Assembly (NCBI GenBank): GCA_963681505.1
Contig: OY811971.1
Span: forward strand, 23,017,462 to 23,081,461
Reading direction: 5' to 3'
DNA length: 64,000 nucleotides
Source of the DNA: Eunapius fragilis
Taxonomy: Eukaryota; Porifera; Demospongiae; Spongillida; Spongillidae
Shown here piece by piece: positions 21,348-31,922 of this stretch. Numbering within the stretch: position 1 is the stretch's first letter; every line of letters begins with the position of its first letter. A model generated the notes under the pieces. It did not search any database, was not told the DNA's origin, and was given only the letters and a program-made list of their open reading frames with translations. A program made the position numbers and the translations under genes.

Positions 21348-21526
21348 ATTGGTAGAACTCATGGTAATGGTGTGAATACTATTACCACTCAATCCAATAC
21401 AAACTTTACAGAGGCCCAGTCCAGCCACTATCAGTAGTGATAGGTTAGCAATGATATTCACTGCCAGACATGCAAGGCTTCCAACCCATACATGTAAGCC
21501 CTTTTCCAGAGTTCATGTATCAATCA

Positions 21527-21605
<79 letters not shown>

Positions 21606-22111
21606 CACACACAAGCACATACACAATCAATCTCTAAATGACACATCTGGAAATTCCATTAGCTACGTGTAAGGAGGTGAAGCAGATCAAGGCCAGTCTA
21701 TAGCTGATGCCTCTGTCCATAGAACTCAGCAACAAGTGGAAACACTCACACCAGATCATAATAATTGGTGTCATACAACAGGCATATTTTTGATCTTTGT
21801 GGCCTGGGCAGCCATGCTGTGTATAGTGTTATGGGTTTGGATAGGTGGTGGACAGGCCTAGAGCCATGAGCCTTACCAAAGGTTCTAGCAATACACTGAG
21901 GTGAGCTTAAGTGATGGAAATCACTGAGCCTAATGTGGTTAGCAGGCTTATCATAATGGTGGGGGTAGACAACCCCTATGGCATGAGATGAGTCCACACA
22001 GACATGGATGGGTCAAGATGAAGGGCAATTAATGGAATCACAGAAAGCCAGCTCAGAAACTATCTCTCCATAGCATCGGAGATTCTTCTTAGCCTGGATA
22101 CATGTCTTGTA

Positions 22112-23041
22112 TATTGAAAACCTCAACGGCTATGGGTGATGGTGCATGGTTGTGCATCTATCTAGCTGCTGGTGCTACTCAACCTGACAAGTTAGTACTT
22201 AGAATCATGGGACATGAGCATCTAGTGGAGGCCATGGGTACATCAGTGGAAGCCAAACAGGAGCAGAAGAAGAAAAAAAAATCAAAATTGCATATGAGGT
22301 AAATTAAGGACCAACAGGCTCTAATGGTGGAGGTACAAGTGTGGGTGTACCAAGCAGAATGGAGAGTGGGTGGTTTGCACTTGTGTATGTGTATGTGTTT
22401 GTTTGTTTGTGTGAGTGGGTGTGTTTGTGCATGCATGCCTGTGTGCATAAGTGTGCATTGCAGGCTCACATCTAGTAAGTGTGCTCATAGCAACAAGAGA
22501 CAACAGGGAAATTAGATAATAATTTTACAAAGCAGAGGCCAGTTCTGTGTATGTGTGTGTGTGTGTGTGTGCATGTGTGTGTGTGTGATGAATGACTGCC
22601 AAAGCCATTTTAATGTGTACATATGCACACGTTTGTGATTGAAGCATGACTCCTGTGTGTGTGTACGTGAACGTGCGTGCATGTGCATGTGGGTTTGTGT
22701 GCATGCGTGTGTGTGCATGTGCATGCATATGTTTAAAAGTGCAAAAGGCAACAAGAAGACCTGTTGGTAATTACCAGAGCAAGTAAACACAAATTTACAC
22801 AAACAATAAACATGTGACTGCAGTTGCAAGTGTATGCTAGTGCTTGTGTGTGGTGTGTATGTGCGTGCATGCATAAACGTGCACATTGATACACAAGACA
22901 ATTTAGAGCTCCAATAGAGAAACATGTGATGAATAGGATGACAGCTAAAAACAATGTTTGTATGTGGGTCGATAATTAGGAAATAAAATAGCAAAGCATT
23001 GATGTTGATGCGTGAATGACTGACTGCCCATGGTGTGTGTG

Positions 23042-23083
<42 letters not shown>

Positions 23084-23158
23084 TGTGCATGTGTGTGTAT
23101 AAGTGCACATTGCAACACTAAATTCCCAGCTAAATATAAATTCTAGCCTGGAGTATCT
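22112..23158. other. Right-arm-only segment of the giant inverted repeat
   Basis: The left arm jumps across this interval: sequence flanking 22111 and 23159 is contiguous near 18690. It is rich in TGTG tracts (22550-22590, 22680-22720, 23035-23085). A short protein-like stretch at 22117-22300 ends in a poly-lysine run. No ends of a recognised transposon were found. Confidence 0.55.
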
Positions 23159-23669
23159 TCTGGGAAAACCTCACTATCATTCTACCCTGAGCCTAAATGT
23201 CTGGGAAACTAATTCCCTCATACCCCATCTAACACACTGTCCCCAAAATATTGACACCTGGTATGGTTGCAGGTCACACATGTATATACAAAGGATGGTA
23301 GGGGTGGGCTGCAATCACTCCAGCTAAATGCCAGCTGCGTTGCTTACCATGGCTGTACTTATAAATGTATTGCTACAGGTGTTATTGTTTATACATCAAT
23401 GGCAGGTAGCACCCTTTTGGTATCTACCCTGGCCTAACCACCTTACCTTGACCAGTGTCAAGGTGTGGGCTGACCAAATGGTAACTTTGGTTCCAGTCAC
23501 ACTCAGGGTAGGGGGACAGCACACCCACTGTCGCCTGACCCCTTTTGGGCAAACAATCAACTATGCCAAGCACACCACCAATTGGAAACTAAGCAAGAGG
23601 GAGCATTCTGACAGAATTAAATGACACCAATTGCTGTGATCTGAGGTTGTGTATGAATGTGAGTGTGTG

Positions 23670-23738
<69 letters not shown>
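23670..23738 (+). repeat. (GT)n microsatellite
   Basis: About 34 GT units just outside the giant inverted repeat. Confidence 0.9.
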
Positions 23739-24219
23739 CTTATGGATTTTATTTTGTATGGATATTATTTTGTAGAACCAAATATAATTGGTTTACCAAT
23801 GAAGATAAAAGAGGTTTTAGTAGGCCAATGAGAGTACTACATGTTGGTAAATACATGTAGCTACAAGGGGGTGCATGTTTCATATATATATATCTGTGCG
23901 TGTGCAGAAGTCAAAAAGGAAGGGTGCATTTCAGATTAAGCTAGCCCTAGGCACCGTGCACTTTCATGCTCTGCAGCGTTGTGCACGCATAAATGAAGCA
24001 GTTTGACCGAGCCAACACGCTCGATTTCTACGTGCATGCGCTACAGAGTACGTACCGTGTTGCGCAGGCTGATGGCAGCTGAACCCACGTATTACGAATC
24101 TTTAGCTTCTGCTCACTATGTTGAAGAAGCCAAGAAGGGGAACAGAACCAGACGTTTGCAAGAAGCGAAAACGCCGCGTACTTGTTGTATATTGTATAGA
24201 TGGGCGGAGGCATAGTTAT

Positions 24220-24652
24220 TGAACAGGAAGTAATTGCATATTCATGTCCTCGATAGATAAATGGCGCGAAACGACCGGGAAATATGCAATTACTTTGCAC
24301 AGTTGTATCCCCGCAACGGATAAAGAAAAAATTAACGAACAGAACAAATCAATAGGTACAGGATCCCTCTACGTACAAACCAAACTAGGAGTGAATTGAA
24401 TTTTCCTGCCGAAAGATATGGCGGGTTTGAACCCCAAGGGGTATCGGACGTTGTAACACTGGCACGAAGCTAATGCAAGAGCCCATAATCGATTTTACCA
24501 GAGGGAAATGATGTAGTACGAAGTGTTGAAAATAGGAAGTCAACAGCGTTTACGGTTCGGGAGATGCAGCGATTTCAAAGTGAGTCATTTTTATAACTTT
24601 ATATATATATACGCGATAGGCAATTTTCGCGTGAACTGTCCCATATGATCAA
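24220..24652. mobile_element. Foldback family F, copy 2 (degenerate)
   Basis: It shares the GGGTTTGAACC and GGGGTATCGGACGTTGTAAC boxes and the CTGTCCCATAT end with 7362-7843 and 38195-38597. The left arm carries an AAGTAATTGCATATT inverted pair. No coding capacity. Confidence 0.55.
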
Positions 24653-25136
24653 AACTGGAATTATTACTGGTGCATTATATCCCTTTTCCTGTCGATATGC
24701 AGCTTGCGCATGTGTGCAACTAGAGTTCTGAAGTATTGAACTGAGAAGGGACGCTCCATCACAAGATAGTTTAAATCTTGCATTATATCGCTTAATGATT
24801 TTGGTGATGATAATTGACGCTAGCAGATATATAGGTGCAATGAGGGATATGATGTTTGATATTCACATTAAGCAACACACCTTTGTCCACCTACATGTCC
24901 ACATTCTTACACGTGCATCCTTTAGTACATGTCGCAATTAATATACTGCGTTGGCTTGTGAATCTTAGTGATGATTGCAAATCAACAAGTGTGGGTGCTT
25001 CCTGCTACAGTATATGCACTTACTTTGGCGTTGCCTTCACTGATATGACGAGACAAACTTGTACAAACTTTGTTAATACAAACAACACTAACTTCAAATG
25101 ACAACACCCAGTCATGTACAGTTATGGCAATATTGA

Positions 25137-25144
25137 TATATAAA
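25137..25144 (+). promoter_or_regulatory. TATA box of the YPPTEK-repeat gene
   Basis: TATATAAAGG lies 47-56 bases upstream of the candidate start codons at 25184 and 25193. This predicts transcription starting near 25165-25170 and a very short leader. Confidence 0.65.
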
Positions 25145-25192
25145 GGATATGCGATCGGCATCTATATCGGATCGAGTGCATTGATGTGCAGT

Positions 25193-26728
25193 ATGACACA
25201 TGAAATGATGTTTCTTTTTTATGCGACCGCATTATTGGCGACTGGAATGGTTACAGGAGAAGTTTATTCAACAAGCCAGTACGGGCAAACAGAATCGTAT
25301 CCGCTAACGCAAGAGTACCCACCAACGGAAAAGTACCCACCAACCGAAAAGTACCCACCAACGGAAAAGTACCCACCAACAGAAAAGTACCCACCAACGG
25401 AAGAGTACCCACCAACGGAAAAGTACCCACCAACGGAAAAGTACCCACCAAAGGAAAAGTACCCACCAACGGACGAGTACCCACCAACGGAAAAGTATCC
25501 ACCAACAGAAAAGTACCCACCAACAGAAGAGTACTATCATCATACGGAAAAGTACCCACCAACGGAAAAATACCCTCATCATACGGATAAGTACCCGGTA
25601 ACGGAAAAGTACCCAACTGTAAAGTATCCACCAACGGATAAGTACCCAACTGTTAGGTATCCACCAACGGAAAAGTACCCACAAACGGAACAGTACCCTC
25701 ATCATACGGACAAGTACCCACCAACGGAAAAATACCCTCATCATACGGAAAAGTACCCAACTGTAAAGTATCCACCAACGGATAAGTACCCAACTGTTAG
25801 GTATCCACCAACGGAAAAGTACCCACCAACGGAACAGTACCCTCATCATACGGACAAGTACCCACCAACGGAAAAATACCCTCATCATACGGAAAAGTAC
25901 CCAACTGTAAAGTATCCACCAACGGATAAGTACCCAACTGTTAGGTATCCACCAACGGAAAAGTACCCACCAACGGAACAGTACCCTCATCATACGGACA
26001 AGTACCCACCAACGGAAAAATACCCTCATCATACGGAAAAGTACCCGGTAACGGAAAAGTACCCAACTGTAAGGTATCCCCCAACGGAAAAGTACCCACC
26101 AACGGAACAGTACCCTCATCATACGGACAAGTACCCACCAACGGAAAAATACCCTCATCATACGGAAAAGTACCCGGTAACGGAAAAGTACCCAACTGTA
26201 AGGTATCCACCAACGGATAAGTACCAAACTATAAGGTATCCACCAACGGATAAGTACCCAACTGTTCGGTATCCACCAACGGAAAAGTACCCACAAACGG
26301 AACAGTACCCTCATCATACGGACAAGTACCCACCAACGGAAAAATATCCTCATCATACGGAAAAGTACCCGGTAACGGAAAAGTACCCAACTGTAAGGTA
26401 TCCACCAACGGATAAGTACCCAACTGTAAGGTATCCACCAACTGTATGGTATCCACCAACGGAAAAGTACCCTCAACATACGGAAAAATACCCACCAACG
26501 GACAAGTACCCAACTGTTAGGTATCCACCAACGGAAAAGTACCCAACTGTTAGATATCCACCAACGAAAAAGTACCCACAAACTGAAAGGTATCCGCCAA
26601 CGGTGAAGTACTCACCAACAGAGAAGTACCCGCCAACAATGAAGTACCCGCCAACAGAGAAGTACCCGCCCACAGAAAAATACCCGCCAACTGAAAAGTA
26701 CCCCTACCCAACGTTGAAGGTTTACTAG
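25193..26728 (+). CDS. Secreted Tyr-Pro-Pro-Thr-Glu/Asp-Lys tandem-repeat protein
   Basis: From the ATG at 25193 this is about 511 residues. In-frame ATGs at 25184, 25205 and 25208 are alternatives. The N-terminus is a signal peptide (MMFLFYATALLATGMVTG), so the protein is secreted. The rest is almost entirely a hexapeptide repeat, YPPTEK, with variants YPPTDK, YPHHTEK, YPVTEK and YPTVRYPPT. Blocks of 48 residues (144 bp) recur near 25657, 25801 and 25945. The composition (Tyr, Pro, Lys, Thr, His; no Cys) resembles the tyrosine- and lysine-rich decapeptide repeats of mussel byssal adhesive proteins and other extracellular scaffold proteins. An adhesive, matrix or skeletal role is inferred only. 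The gene is one exon, with a TATA box at 25137 and AATAAA at 26883. The antisense frame is also open, as a repeat by-product. Confidence 0.85.
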   Translation: MTHEMMFLFYATALLATGMVTGEVYSTSQYGQTESYPLTQEYPPTEKYPPTEKYPPTEKYPPTEKYPPTEEYPPTEKYPPTEKYPPKEKYPPTDEYPPTEKYPPTEKYPPTEEYYHHTEKYPPTEKYPHHTDKYPVTEKYPTVKYPPTDKYPTVRYPPTEKYPQTEQYPHHTDKYPPTEKYPHHTEKYPTVKYPPTDKYPTVRYPPTEKYPPTEQYPHHTDKYPPTEKYPHHTEKYPTVKYPPTDKYPTVRYPPTEKYPPTEQYPHHTDKYPPTEKYPHHTEKYPVTEKYPTVRYPPTEKYPPTEQYPHHTDKYPPTEKYPHHTEKYPVTEKYPTVRYPPTDKYQTIRYPPTDKYPTVRYPPTEKYPQTEQYPHHTDKYPPTEKYPHHTEKYPVTEKYPTVRYPPTDKYPTVRYPPTVWYPPTEKYPQHTEKYPPTDKYPTVRYPPTEKYPTVRYPPTKKYPQTERYPPTVKYSPTEKYPPTMKYPPTEKYPPTEKYPPTEKYPYPTLKVY

Positions 26729-26882
26729 AACTGCAATGTATAAAGAGGAAGAAGAACTTCAGATGCTTGAATGTGTTTTAATGAACGTTAAAAATGCAAT
26801 TGTCTTGTAAAGTAGATTTAACTAAGCCACGTCCCACAATGAATATACACGCACGGATGGATCGCGTGCACGAGGAATGTAT

Positions 26883-26888
26883 AATAAA
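26883..26888 (+). terminator. Polyadenylation signal AATAAA
   Basis: AATAAA is about 155 bases past the stop codon of the repeat-protein gene, a suitable distance for its 3' end. Confidence 0.5.
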
Positions 26889-27640
26889 ATAATATGTAGA
26901 GTAGGACAGAACTTTTGCATGTCATTATAGCTAAGCGTTATGGCGAATATTAAATACTAATAGAGCTTCAGTCTTCCTTACGCTTTCCCTTTGATTTCCC
27001 CAAAGTATGGGATGTGGACATTGCATGATTGAGCCATCTGGCGTTTCATTGCCAAATGGAATGTACAATACTTTTATTCGTCGTCACAGTCGGCTTCTGT
27101 AACTGACCGTGCCGAAGGATGCAAATACTGCTAAAGGTGGACATGGTTGTCCAGCTAGCTAGTGAATTCGTTGCGCAGGAGCCTGCGGAGATCTACGGAT
27201 CACTTCTCAATAACTAGAGATAGGTACTTGACAATAAATAATCAAATTAACATGTATGGTAGTGTAAGGAGCATAATTACTGTTTTTCAAAACTGCTGTT
27301 ATGTTTTCTGTAGCTTTATCCTAACTGGAGAAACGGACCGTTAAGTACGGAAAAGAGAATGTATGGTAATCAATGCGGTAGGATTACAAATGTGATCGCT
27401 ATGACGCCGTCCTTCAAATTGTCATAGCTTTGTATAGTCTTTTAACATTTCATTTCGAAACTTTCAAATCAGAACATAACGTTGTAGAGTTTTACACAGA
27501 ATATTATTTGGGAAATGAAAATAAATACATTTCAGCAACACTATAAAATCAATGTATCACTTAGGTCATGATGCACAATATCGGCTAACACTTTATCTAA
27601 AGTTAAGGTATCATCTTCACTTTCCTCTTCCAATCCATGA
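26889..27640. other. Intergenic, nothing assigned
   Basis: AT-rich, with short open frames only and no recognised repeat or gene. Confidence 0.3.
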
Positions 27641-27659
27641 GCACTCCAATATCGGAAGT

Positions 27660-28015
27660 TTCGTTAGAAACTTCCATATAGGATTTGACCCCGACTATGA
27701 ATGTCATTAAAAAAACGCGACCCGTTTGTAACAACACTCCCGACGATCGGATCGTGTAGCTTGTTTTAGCAATCGATCTAGAAGTCAAAAATGAGTAGTT
27801 TCGTTTTTGTTTCATGTCGCTGAACCGCGTGGTTGTTGAGAACAAGAGTGTACTGCCCGTCCTCGTACCCAGTCTCGGAACAAGGGGCGGGTCGTCTTCT
27901 CATTCTTCTTCTTCTTCTTGGCAACGCATAACTCACGACAGGAACATTTCTAAGCGATGAAATTTCACCAATAGCTTCAGAATCGGCTGGAGGACTCGCT
28001 TTTATATAATATAAT
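27660..28015 (+). mobile_element. Diverged half copy of foldback family C
   Basis: It aligns in order with 15553-15912: ATGTCATTAAAA start, a CTTCTTCTTCTT run, CATAACTCACG, and an outer-arm AGCTTCAGAATC box. The interior is strongly diverged. It is followed by a short palindromic element and then a family A element. Confidence 0.5.
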
Positions 28016-28055
28016 ACTTTGATAAACAATCGACTATCAGCCTCCTATGTCTTGT

Positions 28056-28188
28056 TAGTCTCGTACCCAGACCGTCTATGACGTAAGCGATTATCGCTGT
28101 AAACACTACGTCCATACGTATGGACGTAATGATTATACTGTTTACAGCGATAATCGCTTACGTCATAGACGGTCTGGGTACGAGACTA
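28056..28188. mobile_element. 133-bp Mutator-like foldback MITE with exact 9-bp target duplication
   Basis: The 50-bp arms are perfect inverted repeats beginning TAGTCTCGTACCCAGACC. The loop itself contains the palindrome TACGTCCATACGTATGGACG. The direct repeat ATGTCTTGT flanks it exactly at 28047-28055 and 28189-28197. A 9-bp duplication with long inverted repeats is typical of Mutator-like elements. Confidence 0.85.
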
Positions 28189-28228
28189 ATGTCTTGTATA
28201 ATTAAATGGGTATGAAAAAATAAAGAAA

Positions 28229-28514
28229 ACAAGTAAATAAAAACATTCTCTACGAGAAAGTTGGTGGGATATAGGATTTGATTATGACATTGGTGGTGTA
28301 AAAAGCAAGGAAACAGGGTCTTATCAGAAGGGAAAATGTCATAGTCCTATATTTAGCACACAAACAACACATGCCCTAGAAATGTGCTAAATATAGGACT
28401 ATGACATTTTCCCTTCTGATAAGACCTTGTTTCCTTGCGTTTTACACCACCAATGTCATAATCAAATCCTATATCCCACCAACTTTCTCGTAGAGAATGT
28501 TTTTATTTACTTGT
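28229..28514. mobile_element. Foldback MITE family A
   Basis: Near-perfect palindrome with ACAAGTAAATAAAAACATTC ends. The arms contain GGTGGTGTAAAAAGCAAGG and TGTCATAGTCCTATATTTAGC, with a short loop near 28355-28385. Confidence 0.8.
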
Positions 28515-28559
28515 GATACTAATTATCCCTTTTTTGAGTTCTTTAAAATTAGCACTTCG

Positions 28560-29105
28560 CCACTGAAATCCCTTTGTCATGTCCCGGTGGCATTTTCCAC
28601 ATATGTCACGTCCTTTCCATTTAGCCAATATGGATTTTGCAATACAGTGTTCACTATTTCTGCTGTCCCAGTCTCAAGAAGGAAAATTTCATTTACATTA
28701 CATTTTGTCTCTAAAGTTCTTTTCAGTCTTTGACCTTGATGTTTTATCACGCTTCTGTTGCTTAAGCATAAGGCTTGCATCAGTGTTCTATTTAGAACCT
28801 TATACAATATCATTACCATCAACAAAACCAATGGTTGCGCTACACACACGTCATATTTGATGGTCTGTTAAAGCAAGGGTTTGCTCTGAATGCATGTTGT
28901 GTATCGGAGCACCATGACTTCTGTTTAGCATTTCTTCAGTAGGGTTCGATAATGCACCAGTTAGATACGGTTGAAACCGACTCTGCAGCATATTAAGGAC
29001 ACATTGTAATGCCATAGTCATTAAGATGCTGAATTGCTCCTTTTCAAGAGCTAGGTAGAATTTCACTCTGCAAGCACTTCAGAGTTTCTTCATTCTCACG
29101 CATGA
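28560..29105 (-). pseudogene. Decayed ORF of a multicopy, probably transposon-encoded family
   Basis: On the minus strand the conserved peptide GAPIHNMHSEQTLALTDHQI is followed, in shifting frames, by ATIGFVDG, LMLKQQKRDKTSRSKTEK and CIAKSILAKWKGRDICG. An upstream frame contains MRENEETLKCLQSEILP. At least three frameshifts or stops interrupt it. From general recollection, such peptides occur in repeated uncharacterised invertebrate proteins that look transposon-borne; I cannot name the superfamily. Confidence 0.5.
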
Positions 29106-29159
29106 TGACCCGGAGATCACTTCTAAATAGCTAGAGTGGTGCGTAACCGGCAGCTTCGT

Positions 29160-29894
29160 TGGGCGTGCATACACGACCACCTGCGGCACTGAGCCAAAGT
29201 AAAGTCTTTGTATCATCGGATGGCTATATTAGACGACGCTGCATTAGACACAGACTCAACAGCCAGCCAAGGATGCAGCACCTCGTCATACAGAATCCTT
29301 TTCTTTTTGTAGAAAAGGTCGTGCTGTATACCGGGTCTGAAATCCATCAAAGCGTTTGATGTGCCATTAGTGCCTAGCTGTGATGAATCCGTAAATTGAT
29401 GCGTGGTACGAGTTTCAAAAATGTTAGCAAATATGGAATTCTTTTATCCTCTATTCCTGCTGCCGGTGCATTTATCTATACATCTATAGAATATCGGATA
29501 CATCACTATAATTTATTTTTTCACTCATCAATTCACGGGCTTCATTTCTCTCTGCTTTAGCAGCAACTTCTATGCCGCTTTATTTCTAATCGCGTCACTG
29601 GTTTCCTCTATGTTATATTTCACTGATCATGTAAGTGCCAAAGATGAAGACATGATTCAAGATTTAAGATAAGGCATAACTCTCTGCAGCATTTGTGGCA
29701 GCTACTGTGGTTAATCCATCTTGACGAACTGCTCCAAATTTGGCCTCAGATGCTTTGTCACTTTTTAATGAATATGCAACGCAGTGTTTCACACAGTGCT
29801 GAACAAAATGTTGCTTGGTACATGTATCAAGTCTAGCTTAACTCTAGCTAAGGTGTATTGATATCACTGTTACTTCTCCACTCTGCCCAACCTT
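29160..29894. other. Unassigned interval
   Basis: The minus strand has a weak protein-like stretch (DKASEAKFGAVRQDGLTTVA, about 29755-29690) interrupted by stops. No gene is supported. Confidence 0.25.
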
Positions 29895-30118
29895 TCTAGG
29901 TGAGGCTAGTCAGGTGACTGGGGCAGCAGCTCTGGCTGCAGAAACCCACATAGCCAATGACAAAAAGTGCCAAGAGTTGGGTTGGCCATGCATTCTCATT
30001 GCCATGGTGATATAGAGTAATTGGGGTCATGAGGCAAAGCAGACACTTTCATGATTGTCATCTCACCTGGCTACTGATTCCTCACAACCATTGTCAATAG
30101 TATTGCTGACCTCTATGG
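29895..30118 (+). pseudogene. C-terminal tail fragment of a reverse-transcriptase-type element ORF
   Basis: The + strand reads VTGAAALAAETHIANDKKCQ, then ELGWPC, and after a stop NWGHEAKQTLS and LSSHLAT. This resembles the extreme C-terminal region that follows a PADVL-type segment in a family of RT-associated ORFs common in marine invertebrate genomes. It has stop codons and abuts a MITE. The fragment at 39300-39775 is the more N-terminal part of the same family. Confidence 0.5.
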
Positions 30119-30120
30119 AC

Positions 30121-30407
30121 ACAAGTAAATAAAAACATTCTCTAATGAGAGAGTTGTTGGTATATAGGGTTGACCAATGGTGGTGTAAAAAGCACGGAAA
30201 CAAGAGTGACAGAAATTTTAATGGAAAATTGAAATAGGCCTATATTTAGCACACTCACAAAATAACAGTGCATGCCTGAGTAATGGGCTAAATATAGGCC
30301 TATTTCAATTTTCCAGTAAAATTTCAGTTACTGTGCTTTTTACCACCACCATTGGTCAATCCTGTATACCAACACTCTCTCGTTAGAGAATGTTTTTATT
30401 TACATGT
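30121..30407. mobile_element. Foldback MITE family A, shared with the 46-kb cassette
   Basis: Palindrome with ACAAGTAAATAAAAACATTC ends. It lies in the same relative position, just beyond the 3' end of the proline-rich gene, as the copy at 46083-46373. It was therefore inserted before the cassette was duplicated. Confidence 0.8.
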
Positions 30408-30424
30408 TTCATAATTTTATTTTT

Positions 30425-31000
30425 TCACCCTGTCAGCAGCATCGTAGTATCTTTAATTATTATTATTATTTTTATAAGAATTAGTTGAATGTATGATGAT
30501 GTGTCCATGCCCGTGCCCTCTTCTTCTTCGAGGACGTCCGGCTCCCCGGCCTCTTCATCATGCTTGTTCTGGCCAGGCGGGCCAGACTGGCAGTGGCCTT
30601 GCAAGCCAGGAGGGAAGCACTGCTGGTGGTGGTGGGGGCAGTGCTGGTAGTGGTGGTGGTGGGGGGTGGGGGGGGGTGGGGGCAGCAATCGTGGTGGTGG
30701 GGGCAGCACTGGTGGTGGTGGTGGTTGGGGCAGCACTGGTGGTGGTGGTGGTGGGGGCAGCACTGGTGGTGGTGTGGTTGGGGCAGCACTGGTGGTGGTG
30801 GTGGTGGGGGCAGTACTGGTGGTGGTGGGGGCAGCACTGGTGGTGGTGGTGGGGGCAGCGCTGGTGGTGGTGGCGGGAGAGCAGCCCTGCTTTAGGAGGT
30901 AGCGGGGTGAAGGGGAGAAGAGTTGGAGGATGAATGTAGTCATCCTCTCCCTCCTCTGATCCCTCGTTGGTGAAAAGCCTTTGATGTCTTTAGCTACCAT
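30425..31000 (-). pseudogene. Frame-shifted copy of the proline-rich gene
   Basis: The open frame runs 191 codons from the ATG at 31000, whose flanking acceptor (ACATGTAG) matches that of the 45357 gene. Nucleotides align with 45357-46010 through the start, the acidic segment, the CCACCACCA repeats and the 3' GGCCGGGGAG block. An indel within the first ten or so codons shifts the frame, giving FSPTRDQRRERMTT instead of the acidic segment, then Thr/Ala/Pro- and His-rich repeats. The TATA box (31128-31134), first donor and acceptor are preserved. It could be expressed with a different protein or be a pseudogene. Confidence 0.55.
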
Positions 31001-31127
31001 CTACATGTACGTGACAGAGAGTATGATTGAATTTTACCTCTTTTTTTTTTTCAAGCAAAGTGCCAAGCCCAGAATCAACATAGAATTACCTCTTTTTGCA
31101 AAGTGCACTATTCAGCGGGTGAGTGAC

Positions 31128-31134
31128 TTTTATA
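31128..31134 (-). promoter_or_regulatory. TATA box of the proline-rich gene copy
   Basis: GGTATAAAAGTCA on the minus strand matches the element at 45192-45204. The downstream context (CACCCGCTGAAT, GTGCACTTTGC and the GAG|GTAA donor at about 31090) is conserved too. Confidence 0.6.
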
Positions 31135-31468
31135 CCTCGCAAAGTCTTAACACGTGTGCAGACTGCAGTGATAAAAAAATCTATTGCTCCAATTCCATCA
31201 TATAAATGACAGGGAGGGAAGGGGTGTATGTTTGTCAGTTGTGCTATACATCTATTGGTCAAATTTGATCCAGTAAAAATGCTCCCATCTAAACATGGAG
31301 GTGTAGCCTACATGCAATAGATGGATAGAATTCATGAAGTGAACTACATGTACACGGCTCAGTGTAGATAAATAAGGAAGCCTTATTAGATTAAAACAAT
31401 ACTGCTGTACACACAACAGTTGAGTCACCATGGAAGTGAATGGTTTTGTGCAGATCCGTGCTGTACAC

Positions 31469-31550
31469 AGTCGGGCGGGCCCTACTACCGCGTTTGGTCA
31501 GGACAACACTGACAAGCCCGACCAAACGCGGTAGTAGGGCCGCCCGACTA
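31469..31550. mobile_element. 82-bp palindromic hAT-like MITE (family K) with 8-bp duplication
   Basis: CAGTCGGGCGG at one end and CCGCCCGACTAT at the other, with arms CCTACTACCGCGTTTGGTC and complement. It is flanked by an exact GCTGTACA repeat. The same insertion occurs at the homologous site in the cassette at 44203-44278. Confidence 0.75.
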
Positions 31551-31589
31551 TGCTGTACAAATGTTGCATGCATAAATGTTAATTACTGC

Positions 31590-31912
31590 AACATACCATA
31601 ACATGCCTTTGGGTGGTAGTGGTAGTTCTGTGACCCCTGCAGTACCGCGTCCTTTCGGAAGCACATTTAGCCAATCGGACAGCGGGTTCATTCCAATACC
31701 GACTCCTTTTAGATGCTTTAATGGCAGCTGAATTGTCCTCGTATTTATGCCTGTTAGCAGCGCGGTTTCCCTCGAGGTCCTCTTCCTATCGCCGCCTTTT
31801 GCAGCACGGTTCTCATCGAGCTACAATGTAGTTAGTGCGTTGTAGGTGTCGCATCTGCACAGAGGCCATTTTCTTTTCGGGATCGGCCTTATAGCTGTCG
31901 CTAACAGGCCTT
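31590..31912 (-). pseudogene. Degraded copy of the charged-repeat gene
   Basis: The minus strand aligns with parts of 43200-44170. It has a SYKADPEK unit, then lost repeat blocks and stops, one or two YEEDLE-type units, and the conserved end (DNSAAIKASKRSRYWN, VRLAKCASERTRY). Most of the 15-residue repeats are missing. The 5' end is cut by the foldback element at 31923. Confidence 0.7.
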
Positions 31913-31922
31913 CTTTATTTCG

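Larger units (their letters stand above)
18379..23449. repeat. Giant inverted repeat (about 5 kb) with almost no spacer
   Basis: The left arm 18379-20433 is the reverse complement of the right arm 20434-23449 over most of its length. Outer ends GGTAAGGTGGTTAGGCCAGG and its complement pair, as do the CCAGGCTAAGAAGAATCTCC block, mirrored CA/GT tracts and the central minisatellite. The arms are not identical. The left arm alone carries a CAGGGGCGGAT element (18833-19136), the right arm alone carries about 1.05 kb (22112-23158), and substitutions and indels are scattered. No gene was recognised inside. Confidence 0.85.

Noticed and set aside
24003-24215. 70-codon plus frame rich in Arg/Glu
   Set aside because: No family, splice site or conservation evidence, and it overlaps the degenerate family F element.
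25251-26673. Long minus-strand and shifted open frames across the YPPTEK gene
   Set aside because: The repeat unit is a multiple of three without stops on either strand. Only the plus frame has a signal peptide, TATA box and poly-A signal.
30493-30933. Plus-strand Gly/Trp/Val-rich frames
   Set aside because: Antisense translations of the CCACCA repeats of the frame-shifted proline-rich copy.
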